A stretch of 64,000 nt of DNA from NCBI GenBank assembly GCA_963575645.1, contig OY754470.1, positions 26,828,501 to 26,892,500 on the forward strand, written 5' to 3'. Shown in pieces: positions 34,726 through 47,168 of the stretch. The stretch is from Xanthostigma xanthostigma. Its lineage: Eukaryota; Arthropoda; Insecta; Raphidioptera; Raphidiidae. A model generated the notes under the pieces. The model was not told where the DNA came from. It saw only the letters and a program-made list of their open reading frames with translations, and made no database searches. The translations under genes and the position numbers were made by a program. The first letter of the stretch is position 1; the number at the start of each line of letters is the position of its first letter.

Positions 34726-35054
34726 TTTCCATAGCTGCAGTATCAACAAAACTCATGTATATGTTGCGTATTAAATGAAAATTCATTGTATATTCGATGT
34801 GTAGTCAGCCTTATGGCTGTTGGTCGTTTTGTCGACCGATGCATGGCTGTGTAATTGGTTTTTAGTAGGTTTAATGTAAATTCTAGGTTTAGTTAAATTT
34901 AACGTCTGATCATATTATATTGAACGTGAAGTGCATACAATCAATAGAACACAATGTTTGTGGCTTACATTTGTAATATTATCAGCGGTTCGACTTCGCC
35001 CTCGTAGATTAAATTTTGTTATCTCAAAAATAACCTTTCAAATAAAATCTTTTC

Positions 35055-35530
35055 TTCAATAAATAAAATTATCGACCAATTTTATTTATTGAAGAGTTCT
35101 AATCAGACGTTAATCAAAGATTTGAAAATCTTTTCTTCATACCTCGATCGAAAGTGCATACTTTTGGCACCAATTGTAAGGTAGAAAGTCTAACATTTAC
35201 TCCTTGGTGGGATTACACGCTACAATACAGGAAGTTCGTACGTTCGGGCGGTCGTAAAGCAAAAACAACCAATCAACTGTTGTTAAGATGCCGTTTCCAT
35301 AGCAACCCTATTACATTTTAGCTAATAATCGCGTTTTTACGTATAAACTCAAAGCTGGCTTGGAATTTATCTGTGTTTTATGTAATTAATACGTAATCAA
35401 TTAATTAATGTATTTAATAAGCGTGTATAATAGTATACACAACACTGGCCGAAGGTGTGATAACCTTTTGCGCTTCATGATGTCCTCGGCTTCGTCTCAG
35501 GCATCATGGCTCGCAGAGCAAAAATAGCAC
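35055..35530 (+). repeat. Family Y element, copy 3 (uninterrupted)
   Basis: The intact reference for the split copies: CATACCTCGATCGAAAGTGC ... GTACGTTCGGGCGGTCG ... TTTTATGTAATTAATACG ... TAGTATACACAACACTGGCC ... CATGATGTCCTCGG. It is preceded by a stub of the hammerhead-bearing repeat (AATAAAATTATCGACCAATT). No coding frame. Confidence 0.75.
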
Positions 35531-35539
35531 CCTTGTAAT

Positions 35540-36760
35540 GTAATATACTATTAATAAATTGTAGATTCTCATAGACTTCGTTCATTCAATCGCGATCATA
35601 ACTTACTCGGTTTGAGACTTTTTTTACAAGCTTTTATTTAACTTGCAATGTTTGTATTGTTTAGATCAAATCTTGCAAGCTGAATTAGAGCCGCGTTCCT
35701 TTTATTCCATTGGGTTGAATTTTTACATGTTTCAGTTCCGATGACAATGCATTTTAGCAAAATCAAAAAATAGATAATAAAATTAATATTACCTAAAATA
35801 TTTTTAAAAACCAGCTTTTATTTAAATCCTCTAAAAAAACTCGGGTCGTAGTGCGAAACCCTGTCGACAATATTATAGTGTATTTGCTATTATAGGCAGT
35901 GCCGCAGTGTGGCTCCCTTATATAAACTTAACTTAATTTTTGAACAAAATACAAAAATTAACCCCTTAATACACCCCTTAAAATAATATTTTTTTCTTAA
36001 TTTTAATATTACTATCAATACAACAAATTAAATTCACCCTTCACTAAATAAATCCATATCTACAAACTAACGTTTTCATAAAAATTTTAAGTCCGGTCCT
36101 GTCTGGCCGATTTTTATAAAATTTTGTAGCACATTTTAATCATTACTAAAGGGTTAAATTTCAATTTTGAAACGATTCGGAGAAATTTTTCGGTATTTTT
36201 GAGCCGAAAAAATATTTTTCAACCCCTAAAGCCCACCTTTAAAGTGTCCCGATTGGCCCATTTTAAATAAGCTTCGTGTGGTGATGGATTTCAACATGTG
36301 GTCCAAATTTCGTTAAAATCAATAAACTCCTTCGAAAGTTATAGCCCGTACACATAATGGTGCCAAGTGTTCAGTAGGGTCTAGAAATTTTAGTATAAGT
36401 GCCTTATGGAAAATACACTAATCAACTTTAAACTAAATCAAACCCAACTATTTATTACATTATACAATTTAAATATGATATAAGAGCTTGTCTTACTACT
36501 TAATTAATAAATTGATAACATTTTTCTCGAATATTTTCTTATGTAACCTTATGAAAATTTTATATGAATTTACAGAGAAAAAAAAAGGGAAATTTCGAAA
36601 GTGTAAAAAAATATATGTTGCCATTTGAAAAAAAATATAGAACATTGTTATATTTTTTCGTTTACAAGTGAATTAATCATTGAATATATAGCCGTTATTA
36701 CAAAGGGGAAAACCTCTGAATTGGCAACCATCCTGTGTATAAGGATAATATAGCTACATA
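35540..36760. other. No supported gene
   Basis: AT-rich; no open frame over 60 residues with domain content, and no repeat shared elsewhere that I could confirm. Confidence 0.4.
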
Positions 36761-36768
36761 TGTATGTA

Positions 36769-36997
36769 TTATAGGAATATGCCACAGAGAACGTCAGTTG
36801 TCTCTTGCATTAATATTATTCGGCATTCCAGTGAATATAATTCGGTGCAGTAAATGGGCCATACAGGCCGGAAATGTTGATCCACAATACCTATCCACAT
36901 CCGGTGGGTAAAGATATCCTCCATGTTTTGTGAACTCTGAGTCATACGTACAATGATACAGAGTGTCTGTTTCATCGCTATTTTTAACAAAATTCAA
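36769..36997 (-). other. Unrecognised protein-like frame
   Basis: Two overlapping minus-strand frames (67 and 73 residues). The better one reads DETDTLYHCTYDSEF then GGYLYPPDVDRYCG, with three cysteines, and is richer in G+C than its surroundings. No clear splice sites. It could be a decayed exon or an element remnant. Confidence 0.25.
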
Positions 36998-37440
36998 AAA
37001 ATGAGATGGTTCTGTATTCGACGCGTGGGTTTTTTATGTATGTTCACCGATTTCTCGGAAACAGCTGATTCGATTTAAATAGTTTCACTTGTATTTTATT
37101 AAGCTAAATGTCGAGGTGGTCCCATATATTATGTGTTTTAAATTGATTCGGTCGTTTTATACAGACTTCAAAAAAGAAGGTTTTTTAGGTATATTATCTT
37201 CAGCATTTGTGAACCTATTTTGATAGGGCATACCTTCAAGGTGGTATGATATAAACTTTACTTAAATCATTTAACCAATTTTTTTTGTTTAGTAATAAAA
37301 TATTAAAGAAGAAATAGGTTAATAACGTGCAGAAAACTACCCATTGCAAAGGTCTTAAAAAGAAAAATATTTTAAAAAAAATATTATCTCTACCAAAAAA
37401 CATAAAAAAACTACCGAACGAATTTTCTTACGGTTTTCAC

Positions 37441-37997
37441 TAATAATAATAATAATAATAATATTTCTCTTTATTTGTTACATCTAGAGATAACAAATAG
37501 TGTCAAAGTCAAATATTAAGTGGGATTTCCAAAGAATTCATCGACACAATAAAACGCCTATTCAATTAAATAGAGCTTTAGAGAACTTTTAAATTTATTA
37601 TAACTTTCAATCTGTCGTATATCAGAAGGTAAGTTATTGTATATCCTTTGACACACATGTCTAGGCCCCTTACTGCCTAATGTAGTACTGAAAGACTGAA
37701 TGTAAATATTTTCTGTTTGCCTGGTATTATATGAATGTACAGTAGAGGTCAAAGTAAACAAAGAGATATTCTTTTTGACAAATAATGCGCACTGTAAAAT
37801 AAAAAGCGATGGTAGAGTCAAAATTCTATAGAACTTGAAAAGCCCTCTACACTGCTCCAATCGCTTAACCCCACTCAAAATCCTTACAACCCTTTTTTGC
37901 AACCTAAAAACTCGTATTGCTGACGTCGAGTTTCCCCAAAATATGATGCCGTAATTTAGTCTGGATTGGAAATTTCCAAAGTACGCCTGCATAATAA
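37441..37997 (-). mobile_element. 5'-truncated non-LTR retrotransposon, copy 2
   Basis: Same family as 33889-34437, differing by few bases. It extends slightly further 5' (AYFGNFQSRLNYGIIFWG). The frame ends at 37558, earlier than in copy 1, because TTCAATTAAAT gives a stop where copy 1 continues. The 3' (TTA)n tail is at 37441-37463. Confidence 0.88.
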
Positions 37998-38039
37998 CAT
38001 CAATAGAAAGAGCGCTAAACGAGGAAGGTTTCTGTATAT

Positions 38040-41000
38040 ATAATTTGTAAATATTTTGTACAAAATGGCTGAACTATGACGGTGTTTTGCCAAAAAAAAA
38101 TGTTTTCGTATGCTTACATGACTAACACTGGCCAAATCTTTAGAGATGCATCAAAACAATGTACTTTGACAGTTTTGCTGTGTAGATGGGAAGGTCAATA
38201 TAATATTTACAGAACAGTTTTGCACACGGGTGAAACCGAGACGGGCCGCAAGTTTAAAATATGACGGAACGGATTTTCTTTCCATAACCACAATTTGTGA
38301 AAACCACTGTATATGAAACTTCACTCATCAAATTTGTATTACGCCATTTAATGTTGCCCTTTGCATCGCCTTTATGATATGCCCAAGCGATATAACTTTA
38401 TATCTGATCTATTTGAACACAACTAAATAATTTTATTGTCAGCATGTCCGACGTTTGTATAGCTAAGATTTTATGGACACACTAATTTCTAGAAAATATA
38501 TTGAAATTTATTTAGGAAATTGAAATTATTATTAGTACATATCTCGCAAAAAAAACATCGCAATAGATAAGTTTTGATTTTGTGATAGTTTTTTTAACAA
38601 TATTTGATCAAAACTTTGTAGATATATATTCTGTAACTGTGTTCAGTTTTTATGCGATTTTGAACGGAATTATGTGTTCACAATTTTTTAATTTAATACA
38701 AAAAAAAAATAGGGCGTGTAACCATTACGCAAGGTTAAAGTAAAACTTCTAACACCGTGGTTCGGGAAATACATGTTACGTAAACATGTTTATAGCGTCG
38801 CCATCTGTCAGTCGACGCCTTTAAATAGCGGAAACCGATCACAAAATTTGTGATCTTAAAAAATAATATTAATGTCCGATAATTCACCTTTTGTTCAAGA
38901 TGCGTTTTGAAGTCACCATCTGTCAGCCGATGCTTTGAAATAGCGTACACTGTGTAAAAACCATTACTTCCGTCCGAAAAAAGATACGCTCAAGTCGCAC
39001 CTAAAGAAGTTTTACTTCAATAAAATTGAATTGATTGAACTATTAAAATAAAGATTCCAACAAAGTACCAACAACGTTGATAAAAATACATTTAAAATAT
39101 AGTTTTCTCTAAAAATATTAACGTGCAGTGTGCATGTTTGCACGTAGGTAATTTATTTAATGTTTTTACTTCCGACGAATCGAAAGTTATAGAACATATC
39201 AGATAGTTCTATCGACGCGCACAAATACTGAAGTCATCGCCGCAAGCGGGAGATAGTGGTCTGCCTTAGTCGCGCCTCAGGAAAGAGTCGATCGTACATC
39301 ACATATGTGACCCTCCCCCAACCCGTCCGCCCTCTAATGTCTGACAGATACACTTGTAACTCACTGACGGTCTTCCAGATTCAGTTAAAAATCACTGGCG
39401 TGTATTCCATTCTGATTGTGAATTTATAATTTATACTAAACTTTTGGAACAAAATAGATACCTAGAGAGAGAGAGAGAGAGAAGGGGGAAAGAGGGAGAT
39501 AGAGGGGTAATAGGGAGAGAAATAGGCGGTAGATTATAGACGCTAAATAGTTGAGGTCATCAGGACTTTTAGAAGAAGAGCTCTTTTAAGAGAATATTGT
39601 AAAACAGAGATATCTAACTGCTTATTGTAGATTCTTAAAAAAAATAATCAAGTGATTTGAAATTCTAAAAATTAAAAAAAAAAAATATAGGTAAATCAAG
39701 TGATTTGCAATGCAAAAACCACTGAACCACCGTCGCTCGTGAAGACTTGTTGCTTACACTACATTACTAACAGCTGTTACTGTGTTGCGGTTTAAAAACA
39801 TTTTTTTGTGATGTAACTACAAATTTACGGTTTTCAGATTTTTCCCTTTACTTGTGCTATAAGACATTGCTTCTTGCCAAATTTCACGATTCTAAGTCAA
39901 CGGAAAGTACCCTATAGGTTTTGATTCTCAAGTCTTGACAGACAGACATACGGACAACGAAGTGATCCTATAAGTATAAGGGTTCGTTTTTTCCTTTAAA
40001 AGCACGGAATCCTAAAAAATAAGTAAACTTGTAATGTCTAGCTTCGTTTGCGTTAATAATTAATTATTTATCCCTATGATAGGGTCATAACAAGCTTTAA
40101 ATATGCCAAATTTAAAGTTTCTAGTTTGTACCGTTTGGCTTTGGGAGCTTACGACAGACGAGTGGACAGACATCGGAGTGAGACCATAAGTTTTCCGGTT
40201 TTATTTTCAAATTTTGGTACACGAAAAAAAAGTTTTGCAATCAAAAACAACAGGGCTCTTCATATTTGCGTATCAAAAATCTTCCCAATATTAGGTTTCA
40301 ATCCGTTCATCCGCTTGGGCTGTATCGTGGTGACAAACTAACAGACAAACAGACGGACAGAGTTTTTTCAAAAATATATATTTGTTGATTCGGGGGGCCT
40401 CAAAACGAAAAAAGATAATAAAATTTTGAAAACAGAATTTTCATCTAAAAATATGAACTCAAATAACCCTAGTTGTCATAAAAAAATAGAATAAAAAACG
40501 AACGAAACGCCAGTGAGTTCACGTTGATGTGGATGTGTGCGTTCGACCAGTTAAGTTTAGAGAGCTTTGGCGACACCGGCCAGACAACTTGGTCCGGCGA
40601 TATGTTACCGCAGCCAGTCAGCGACGTTTTTTACCAAAAGAAACGAGATTTAACTGTCAGAACAGCGCTGAAATGGATATGTGACCTTTTTAGTGAACTA
40701 TCAAAAATAAAAACAAAGTGTCATCGTCTTCACTTGCATCCCGTTTAGCGAATTGTCCATCCGGAAATGTTACATAATACGTTATGTAACTATTAAAATA
40801 ACACAGTAGTTTCACACACCAAGTATTTCCACATAATATGGCGTCAATTATAAGAGAATTATTTATTTTTAAATAAAAAATCTTCTTTTAGAGGGAAAGT
40901 TAGAGATTTTTGGCTCAAGAGATGTTTTTATTCTTACGAAGACTTTTTGTATGATGACTTTGTTGTCGGGGTTTTTGTAATTTTATTATGTTTGACGATT

Positions 41001-41270
41001 TCCTGTAAACATACGTATGTATGAAATAAATAAATAAAAAATAATAACTATTATTATTATGACGTAAAAAGCAATCAATATTAAATTATCAAGCAGTAAT
41101 AAATTACCGTCATTTTTATACAATAATCCATAACTTATACCTAACTGAAATATTTATCAGATTTATTACATCGTGATAAAAATACTAAAATATATATTTA
41201 TACCTATACTAGAAAAATTTTCGACGAAAAACTAACATAATTTATTTACATTTTCGGTAAAAAAATATAA
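38040..41270. other. Mostly unassigned intergenic DNA
   Basis: Contains a (GA)n tract at 39465-39482, a 115-bp direct duplication at 38790-38950 (CCATCTGTCAGYCGAYGC) and a family W fragment at 40235-40400. The frame at 40524-40748 (74 residues) lacks a known domain. Confidence 0.4.
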
Positions 41271-41331
41271 GCAGATTTATAATTTTTTGCACTACCCTCT
41301 ATAAGCTGCTTTAAATGCATGTAAAGTCACC

Positions 41332-41353
41332 CACTACGCACTAGTGCGTAGTG
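41332..41353. repeat. Perfect 22-bp palindrome
   Basis: CACTACGCACT and its complement meet without a loop. Outer ACCC/GGGT pairing extends it by a few bases. An isolated G+C-rich site in AT-rich DNA. Confidence 0.8.
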
Positions 41354-43159
41354 AGTGGGTAAAACAAAACTGGTCGCACTTTACCAATTAGTAATAGTTA
41401 TTGGCGTCACTAGTAGTCTAAGTCATTCATCGCGCTGACAGGTCATGACTTAGCCTACAAGTTGCGCCCATAATTTTATTCAACAATTGCGCGTTATTCA
41501 TGTTTTAATTATAATGAGATGTTGTAAATATCTATTTATTTCTTTATAAAAAAAACTGTCAATACTAACAGCACCAAACAGCACGATTCAATGTTTTGGT
41601 TTGAGGTTAGCCGGTTATGAATAAATTCCATGTCGAAAACATTCGGCCTCACAATTTTAGTCTCAATGGGTAACAACGGAGTTGTTGTTACCTACTATTT
41701 CGTTACGACTCAGAAAATAGTTACGTTTATTTTCATTACTCCACAATGGCCGAGCTAGTAGGAATCTTCATTGAGTTATGACAAGTAATTGTCACCAGTC
41801 GGTAAATGGCCATTTAGGGTTCGGTTTTTAGGCATGATAAAACATGAATAACGCGCATGAGTTGAATAAATCAATATTTGTCTGGCTGTTGTAATTTTAT
41901 AACCTACTATTAGAAGTAAAGTTTGCTCAAAAGTGAACTGCCAAAAATTTTCATAATGAAAAGAAAACAAGCTATCTTAGATGTCATAGAAGGTATTTGT
42001 ATATATATCTAGGGCGGAATGATATTCTGACTCAGGTAATTGTTAAAATTTGCTGGCTCTCGTTTTAAAAATACTGTCACCAATTCTGCAATATAATACA
42101 TTCCATTTTAGGTATTAACTAATAATATACTTTTGGTAATAAAAAGTCAAAAGTTATAGCAATAAATTTGTCTAAATCTAAGATAACATTTATTGATTTA
42201 AGTTTAATACTGATCACCGATGACTTTTTCTTATCTTATGAATGTCCTATGAAACACATAAGGATAGGCATCCTATACACAGAAATTCTAAAATATGTTC
42301 TTTTTCAACAAGAGGCGAACTTAGTTAAATTTGTTGGAACTTTATTGATAAAACATTTACTATAATTTGTGCTTTTCTTGATGATTATTTCTTTCGTGTA
42401 CGGATTATATTATATGAATAGGAGAAATCTTCAGATCACGAAAAGATTTCGGTAAATTTGTACAGTTTCAAGTCCCGCTAACCGAAAAAAGCCGTTTTTA
42501 AAATATAATCTCCGTCTGTAAGTGATCGAACCAGATCGATTTTGCTTATTTGCATCATGCATGTGTATTCAATACGATCACACCTTGATGTGAAAATCGG
42601 CTCTAGCTCTAATCTGGGATAAGTGGCATATAAAAACCGGTTACAAAATATTAAAAATTATTTTTTTCGAAAACAATTCTTACGATTTTGATTAAATTTT
42701 ACCACATAGATACTCTATAATAGTAGTATGATAAAATTGGTTGTTCCTAGAAAATGTAGGGTGGGAGACTGTAGGTGGAAGGAACAAAAAATTAATAAAA
42801 GTAAGTAAGTTGAGAAATAGCAGAAACTTGACGAACGCAAAATTAGTTCAAGTTGAGCCAGACCATTTATGTCGAAACTCAAATAGAAATCATCTCAAAA
42901 ATGTAGTTTTCACACCGTTCTACTGAAACCGTATCTGTTTGAGATGAATGCATTGAGGTGTTATATGCATTCGAATAAAGATATATTACGGACTTGATCA
43001 AAACTCAGAAAACTTGCCAAGTAGCTAATGGATGAACGCTGTCTCTTTTTTTCTGAAGGGGATTGTAAGTGTAAAGAGCAATGCATTATATTTACTAAAT
43101 AGTAGACATATTTTTCTAATTTACTTTTCAAAGTCTCTTTTCATACATTTACTTGCTAA

Positions 43160-43874
43160 AGACCGCTACACACGAGGCTAGAAACGCTACTAGATTCTGT
43201 GCTAGATTTGCCTACAAGTTTTCTAGCGCTGGTTTTCTTGATTGATGTTAAGTGCTCGCTTCACACGAGACTATTTTTCAAGCTTGATTTGTGGATAGAT
43301 CTGGTGCGCGCGCAGTGACAGTTCGAATATAAACACAGCGGAAAACTATTAATAAAAATCGCAGGATTGTGGACAAAAAGTTATTTATTTAGTGTACGAC
43401 GTTTCGTCTATAAATTTAGACTTTTTCAAGTACAAAAGTGAAAATTTAAAACAATAATTATGAAAATAAACATTAATTACTAACCATAGCAATTAACTAA
43501 AGTTAAGGTACATAAGACACTAAATAAATAACTTTTTGTCCACAATCCTGCGATTTTTATTAATAATTATCTCGATGAACACGATATCTAATATTATATA
43601 CAGAGGAAAACGTATCTGTTGTCTGACTCTGAACAGAATGCGACACCACGTTGGTTTGTGGGTGTTTGTTCAAGTGCCCACGTGACACGATACTGCTTCC
43701 TAATTGGTTCTTGCTCATACCTAGCAGCAAATATCGCAGGGAAAATAGCCCTTGTTCTAATCTATAAAACCTATCTTGTGAGCTAGCAGGCCAGCCCGCA
43801 GTGACGTCATTTCTAGCTTCGTAGCCAGCCAGCAGAACTCCTAGCAGCGTTTCTAGCCTCATGTGCAGCGGCCT
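43160..43874. mobile_element. PIF/Harbinger-like MITE
   Basis: The ends AGACCGCTACACACGAGGCT and complement AGGCCGCTGCACATGAGGCT are followed by CTAGAAACGCT in both. The TAA duplications are at 43157-43159 and 43875-43877. A 3-bp TWA duplication and this terminus style fit PIF/Harbinger. It contains the foldback repeat at 43348-43564. The minus-strand frame at 43560-43862 is inside it and not recognised. Confidence 0.75.
43348..43564. mobile_element. Foldback with 48-bp perfect TIRs, nested
   Basis: ATTAATAAAAATCGCAGGAT at the left is exactly complemented at the right end, and complementarity continues to TTATTTATTTAGTGT. Inside the left end is a decayed hammerhead-like core on the minus strand (GTACTTGAAAAAGTCT, TAGACGAAACGTCGTAC). 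It lies within the Harbinger-like MITE. Confidence 0.85.
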
Positions 43875-44204
43875 TAAGAAGTTTGAAAACCAAGCGCAGT
43901 TGCTATTAGATGAGTCATTTATAAATAAGTATTGTCACTTTTTTTAAACTCATAAGTTAACGACAAATTGCATAAATTTATAAATGATACTCTAAATTGA
44001 TTTATGTAAGCTTTATAATAGGGATGTCGACTAATTTACGGAACTGTTTTTATTTTGTAGATCGACCTTTAATAAACAAGAAAAAAATATTTTAATAATA
44101 AAAAATGTTTAATTTTGAAGAAAAAATAAAAAAATTAAAATAATTTTTAAATTTCCCGCTGAAACAGTCAAATGAGCCTTTTTCATGAAGTACGAAAAAT
44201 CACT

Positions 44205-44846
44205 CACTAGTAGCGCTAGTAGTTCGGTAGGGACAAACACTGTCAAATCCCCATATAAACAAACATTAAAGTGTACTTGAAAAAAAATGTTTTTAACAGA
44301 AGATGATGTTCCTGGAACAAAACTAAAATTTCCAACTGTAAAAGATAACAATGTAGTAACATTAAAACGTTGGCTTGCGTGTCGTAATTTAAAAGTATCT
44401 GGAAAAAAAAATGAATTAATAGACAGGTTAGTATGCAGACTCTAGTAAAATATTAGCGATAAATTCAAACTGTAATAAGAGAAATTGAAAATAATTATGA
44501 ATTTCAGATTTATTTCCAAATGAAATATGAATCAAAAATATATGGTAATAAAATAAATTTAATTAAATATAATAAATGAATATAATTTAATAAAAGATTG
44601 AGGTTATATCTCATTCTAATCAATGGTAATAAACTGTCAAAAATTTACTATTCATTTTTTATTCATTTAATAAATATTAAAAATAATTTCGATAACATAT
44701 GTAAATGATGACTCTCAGTGATAAGTTTATCAGTTCAAAATTTTTTTTATTTCAGATTTATATTTTTAAATAATAAAATAATATCACGTAAATAACATTG
44801 GTGGCATGTAAATATTTTATGTTTGTCCCTACTACTAGTGCTGCCT
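44205..44846 (+). mobile_element. Inverted-terminus element with SAP exon
   Basis: GCGCTAGTAGTTCGGTAGGGA at the left (shown to 20: GCGCTAGTAGTTCGGTAGGG, then ACAAACA) is complemented by TGTTTGTCCCTACTACTAGT at the right, with a 4-bp indel. The SAP frame and a donor lie between. Boundaries are approximate; the target duplication is not clear. Confidence 0.6.
44287..44445 (+). CDS. SAP-domain exon, element-borne
   Basis: A 52-residue frame begins MFLTEDDVPGTKLKFPTV. Its second half, LKRWLACRNLKVSGKKNELI, matches the SAP DNA-binding motif (helix-turn-helix with L-x-W-L..R-L-x-x-x-GKKxEL). A donor AG|GTTAGT at 44427 and acceptor TTTCAG|ATTTATTTCC near 44510 would change the end to ...IDRFISK and stop. 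Such SAP exons start nuclease-like proteins of insect mobile elements; no downstream domain is present here, so this is a remnant. Confidence 0.65.
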   Translation: MFLTEDDVPGTKLKFPTVKDNNVVTLKRWLACRNLKVSGKKNELIDRLVCRL

Positions 44847-45367
44847 CTCGTGACACTTTCGCTGCACTATTCTCAGGAAAAAGCCTCATTAGGCAGTGAC
44901 TCCGACCTACGTCACGAATCTCTATCTGCCAGTCTATCGAACTTGCTTGTGAATTGAGATTATCGTATAAAAAAGCCTTTAATTACTAATTTGAGATCTA
45001 ATTTCAGTTTTTATTATAGAAAATATAATTATTTATTAACAACAGAGTTTCAAAAACGTGAGAGATATTTCTTTGAAAATGACATTATCGGTCTATGACG
45101 TAATGCTTGGTGTTCACAGTCACGTGATAAAGGGTACAATTATTTATAGCACATTAAATTAACTTTATTATTTAATTTATTATAATTATGTGTAGAGAAA
45201 AATATTTTAGGTATGTAAATATCACCATTAATCGTTTACACACAAATTTTCATGAAATTACAACTAGTGGAAAAATCCCTATTAATAAATTTTATATACT
45301 AAAATAGATAAATCTAAAACTGGAAAAACATTTTTAAGAAATTTTCTACGGTAAGATAAGTCAATTA

Positions 45368-45535
45368 GTAGAGGACAGCGTGGCGTAATGGTCAGCGTTC
45401 TGGCCTTTGGATCGTACTGTCGTGGGATCGAATCCCACCTCTGCTCATGGATATTTTGTGTTTGTCGTTTAGACCTAGCTTTGATATTTAAATATACTGG
45501 CCAGATACCAAGAGATAGTGCCATCCCCAAGTGAT
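45368..45535 (+). mobile_element. tRNA-Gln-like SINE
   Basis: The head GGCGTAATGGTCAGCG and CTGGCCTTTGGATC resembles tRNA-Gln (anticodon-loop text CTTTGGA), and the B box GGGATCGAATCCC is intact. An acceptor-like pairing AGTAGAG/CTCTGCT is possible, but the anticodon stem does not pair and extra bases follow the acceptor, so it is not a functional tRNA. Confidence 0.7.
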
Positions 45536-46309
45536 ATTATCTTGTTTATGTGCATATGCTCTATATATTATGTGGATATATACAATTGGATATTACCTTT
45601 AAAAAGAAGTCAATTAGTAAGATTAGTTAAATCTAGTCTAGAGACTAAAGTTAAGTATTATTACATTTGCATTTGGTCCGCACTATCGAATGTCTATATA
45701 ATCTACATTTTTTCGTTTATAGGGTTCCATACAGCAGGCTCTACGGAACCCCATTATTGTGGCAAACTTGTCCGTTCGTCTGTCTAACTTTTAAACAAAA
45801 TGAGATATCGACTTGAAAATCTCACATAATATGTAAATGCTTGGCCCAATGACGAAAATCGTATTTGAGGATATTGAAAACTTTGGTATATATATTTTTT
45901 TAAATTTTCAATATCGCAATTTTACCATTCGAAATTTTTAATCGAAAATAGTGTATAGAGAATTGCGTGAAGCGGTTTTTTTTTCTGAGGAGAATTTAAA
46001 ATAATTATCTTCATAAATATTACTTTAATGTATGTACAATTATATTATTTTAAAGAAGTTTTATTAAAATATGCTAAAAATAAATATGTATTATTCAGCA
46101 TCTCATTTTTTTTTCATACAAATTGTCTTTACCTAAATCTGCGTCCGTGTATATACATAAAATTTAAATTGTTTTCAAGGAAATATTCCCAAGAATGTGA
46201 AATTTTCTGAGTTCATAGTTCACAGTTGTTGAACAATAAATGCAGGGAGGAATATAATTAGACAAATGAATATGATAATATTTCTACATTCGTTTCGATA
46301 ATTAATTAT

Positions 46310-46435
46310 CTCATGTATAAAAATGAATGTTCGTTCGTTCGTCTGTTCGGGATCTATGCGTTTATATACCATTCATCCGATTATGATGAAACTTTGGCGA
46401 GCTGTTGTGCTCGCGCTCGCAAAGGTTCCTTGCCA
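46310..46435 (+). mobile_element. Helitron-like 5' fragment
   Basis: TATAAAAATGAATGTTCGTTCGTTCG and ACCATTCATCCGATTATGATGAAACTTTGG (parts) resemble the 5' regions of the Helitron copies. No 3' end follows. Confidence 0.4.
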
Positions 46436-46654
46436 AAAAAAATCAACTATAAAAAAATTGTTTTAAGTTGAAGAAGTGCCTATTCGAACTGCCCGCCAGA
46501 AGCGTCACTTCCTGAAGACATTATGACAAACTTTCGTAATATTTCACTGAGTTACTTATAGCTGACATTTCACATAAAAAGTCAGAGAGAAAATAAAATA
46601 TTCTTTTAAAAATATGTTAAATCGTAGGAAGCTGAAATTATTGGTAGAAATGAA

Positions 46655-46712
46655 TTTAATTTTAATATATTGGACGTTTCGTCATTTAATTATTATGACT
46701 TCATCAGCAACT
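46655..46712 (-). ncRNA. Hammerhead ribozyme-like motif, best preserved
   Basis: The minus strand reads GTTG-CTGATGA-A-GTCA, loop, TGAC-GAAA-CG-TC-CAAT. All core residues (CUGAUGA, GAAA) are present. Stem II is GTCA/TGAC with one extra A. Stem III is the self-complementary ACGT, followed by C17. Stem I pairs GTTG with CAAT (one G-U). Minimal stem III usually means activity only as a dimer. Confidence 0.6.
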
Positions 46713-46734
46713 TACTAATAAAATGAACATGAAC

Positions 46735-47059
46735 CATTTAAAATGTCTGACACCTCGAATATGTCGAACATATTCGAGGTGTCAGACATTTTAAATGCAG
46801 GTTCATGTTATTTGTCAGAGAACATTATTTTAGCGTTTAGGTTGAAGTTTTTAAGCTATTTAATTAAAAAAACAAACAGTATCTATAAATTTTTTACATG
46901 TCGTCAAAATTACATCTTTCGGAAAATTTATAGGGAAAACGCCCCAAAATCAAGAAAAGTCTTAGAGGAAATAGGTGTCAGACTAGGCCTAATGAAGCCA
47001 TATACAAAGTTTGGGGAGAGTATTTGTAGAGTAAAATTTTTGTCGACGAGCACTCTGAC
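46735..47059 (+). mobile_element. Family Z element, half copy
   Basis: Starts with a 63-bp near-perfect palindrome (CATTTAAAATGTCTGACACC and complement), then one full arm ending GAGCACTCTGAC. It is a derivative of 4570-5834 with only a stub of the left arm. The 113-residue frame is the arm read through and carries frameshifts relative to the other copies. Confidence 0.75.
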
Positions 47060-47107
47060 CATACGGAACATTAGGGTGTTATGAAAAAAAAAATAAAAAA
47101 CTTTTTA

Positions 47108-47168
47108 CTATAGCTTTGCGTTTAAACAAACTTTTACTTTTTGTTTAAACGCAAAGCTATAGAAAAAA
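47108..47168. repeat. Short inverted repeat
   Basis: TATAGCTTTGCGTTTAAACA and its complement, separated by about 12 bases, flanked by A- and T-rich runs. Probably an internal MITE fragment. Confidence 0.7.

Noticed and set aside
40524..40748. 74-residue plus-strand protein
   Set aside because: Less AT-rich, but no domain, no splice signals and no repeat support.
45368..45450. Functional tRNA-Gln
   Set aside because: Head text is tRNA-Gln-like, but the anticodon stem does not pair and extra bases follow the acceptor strand.
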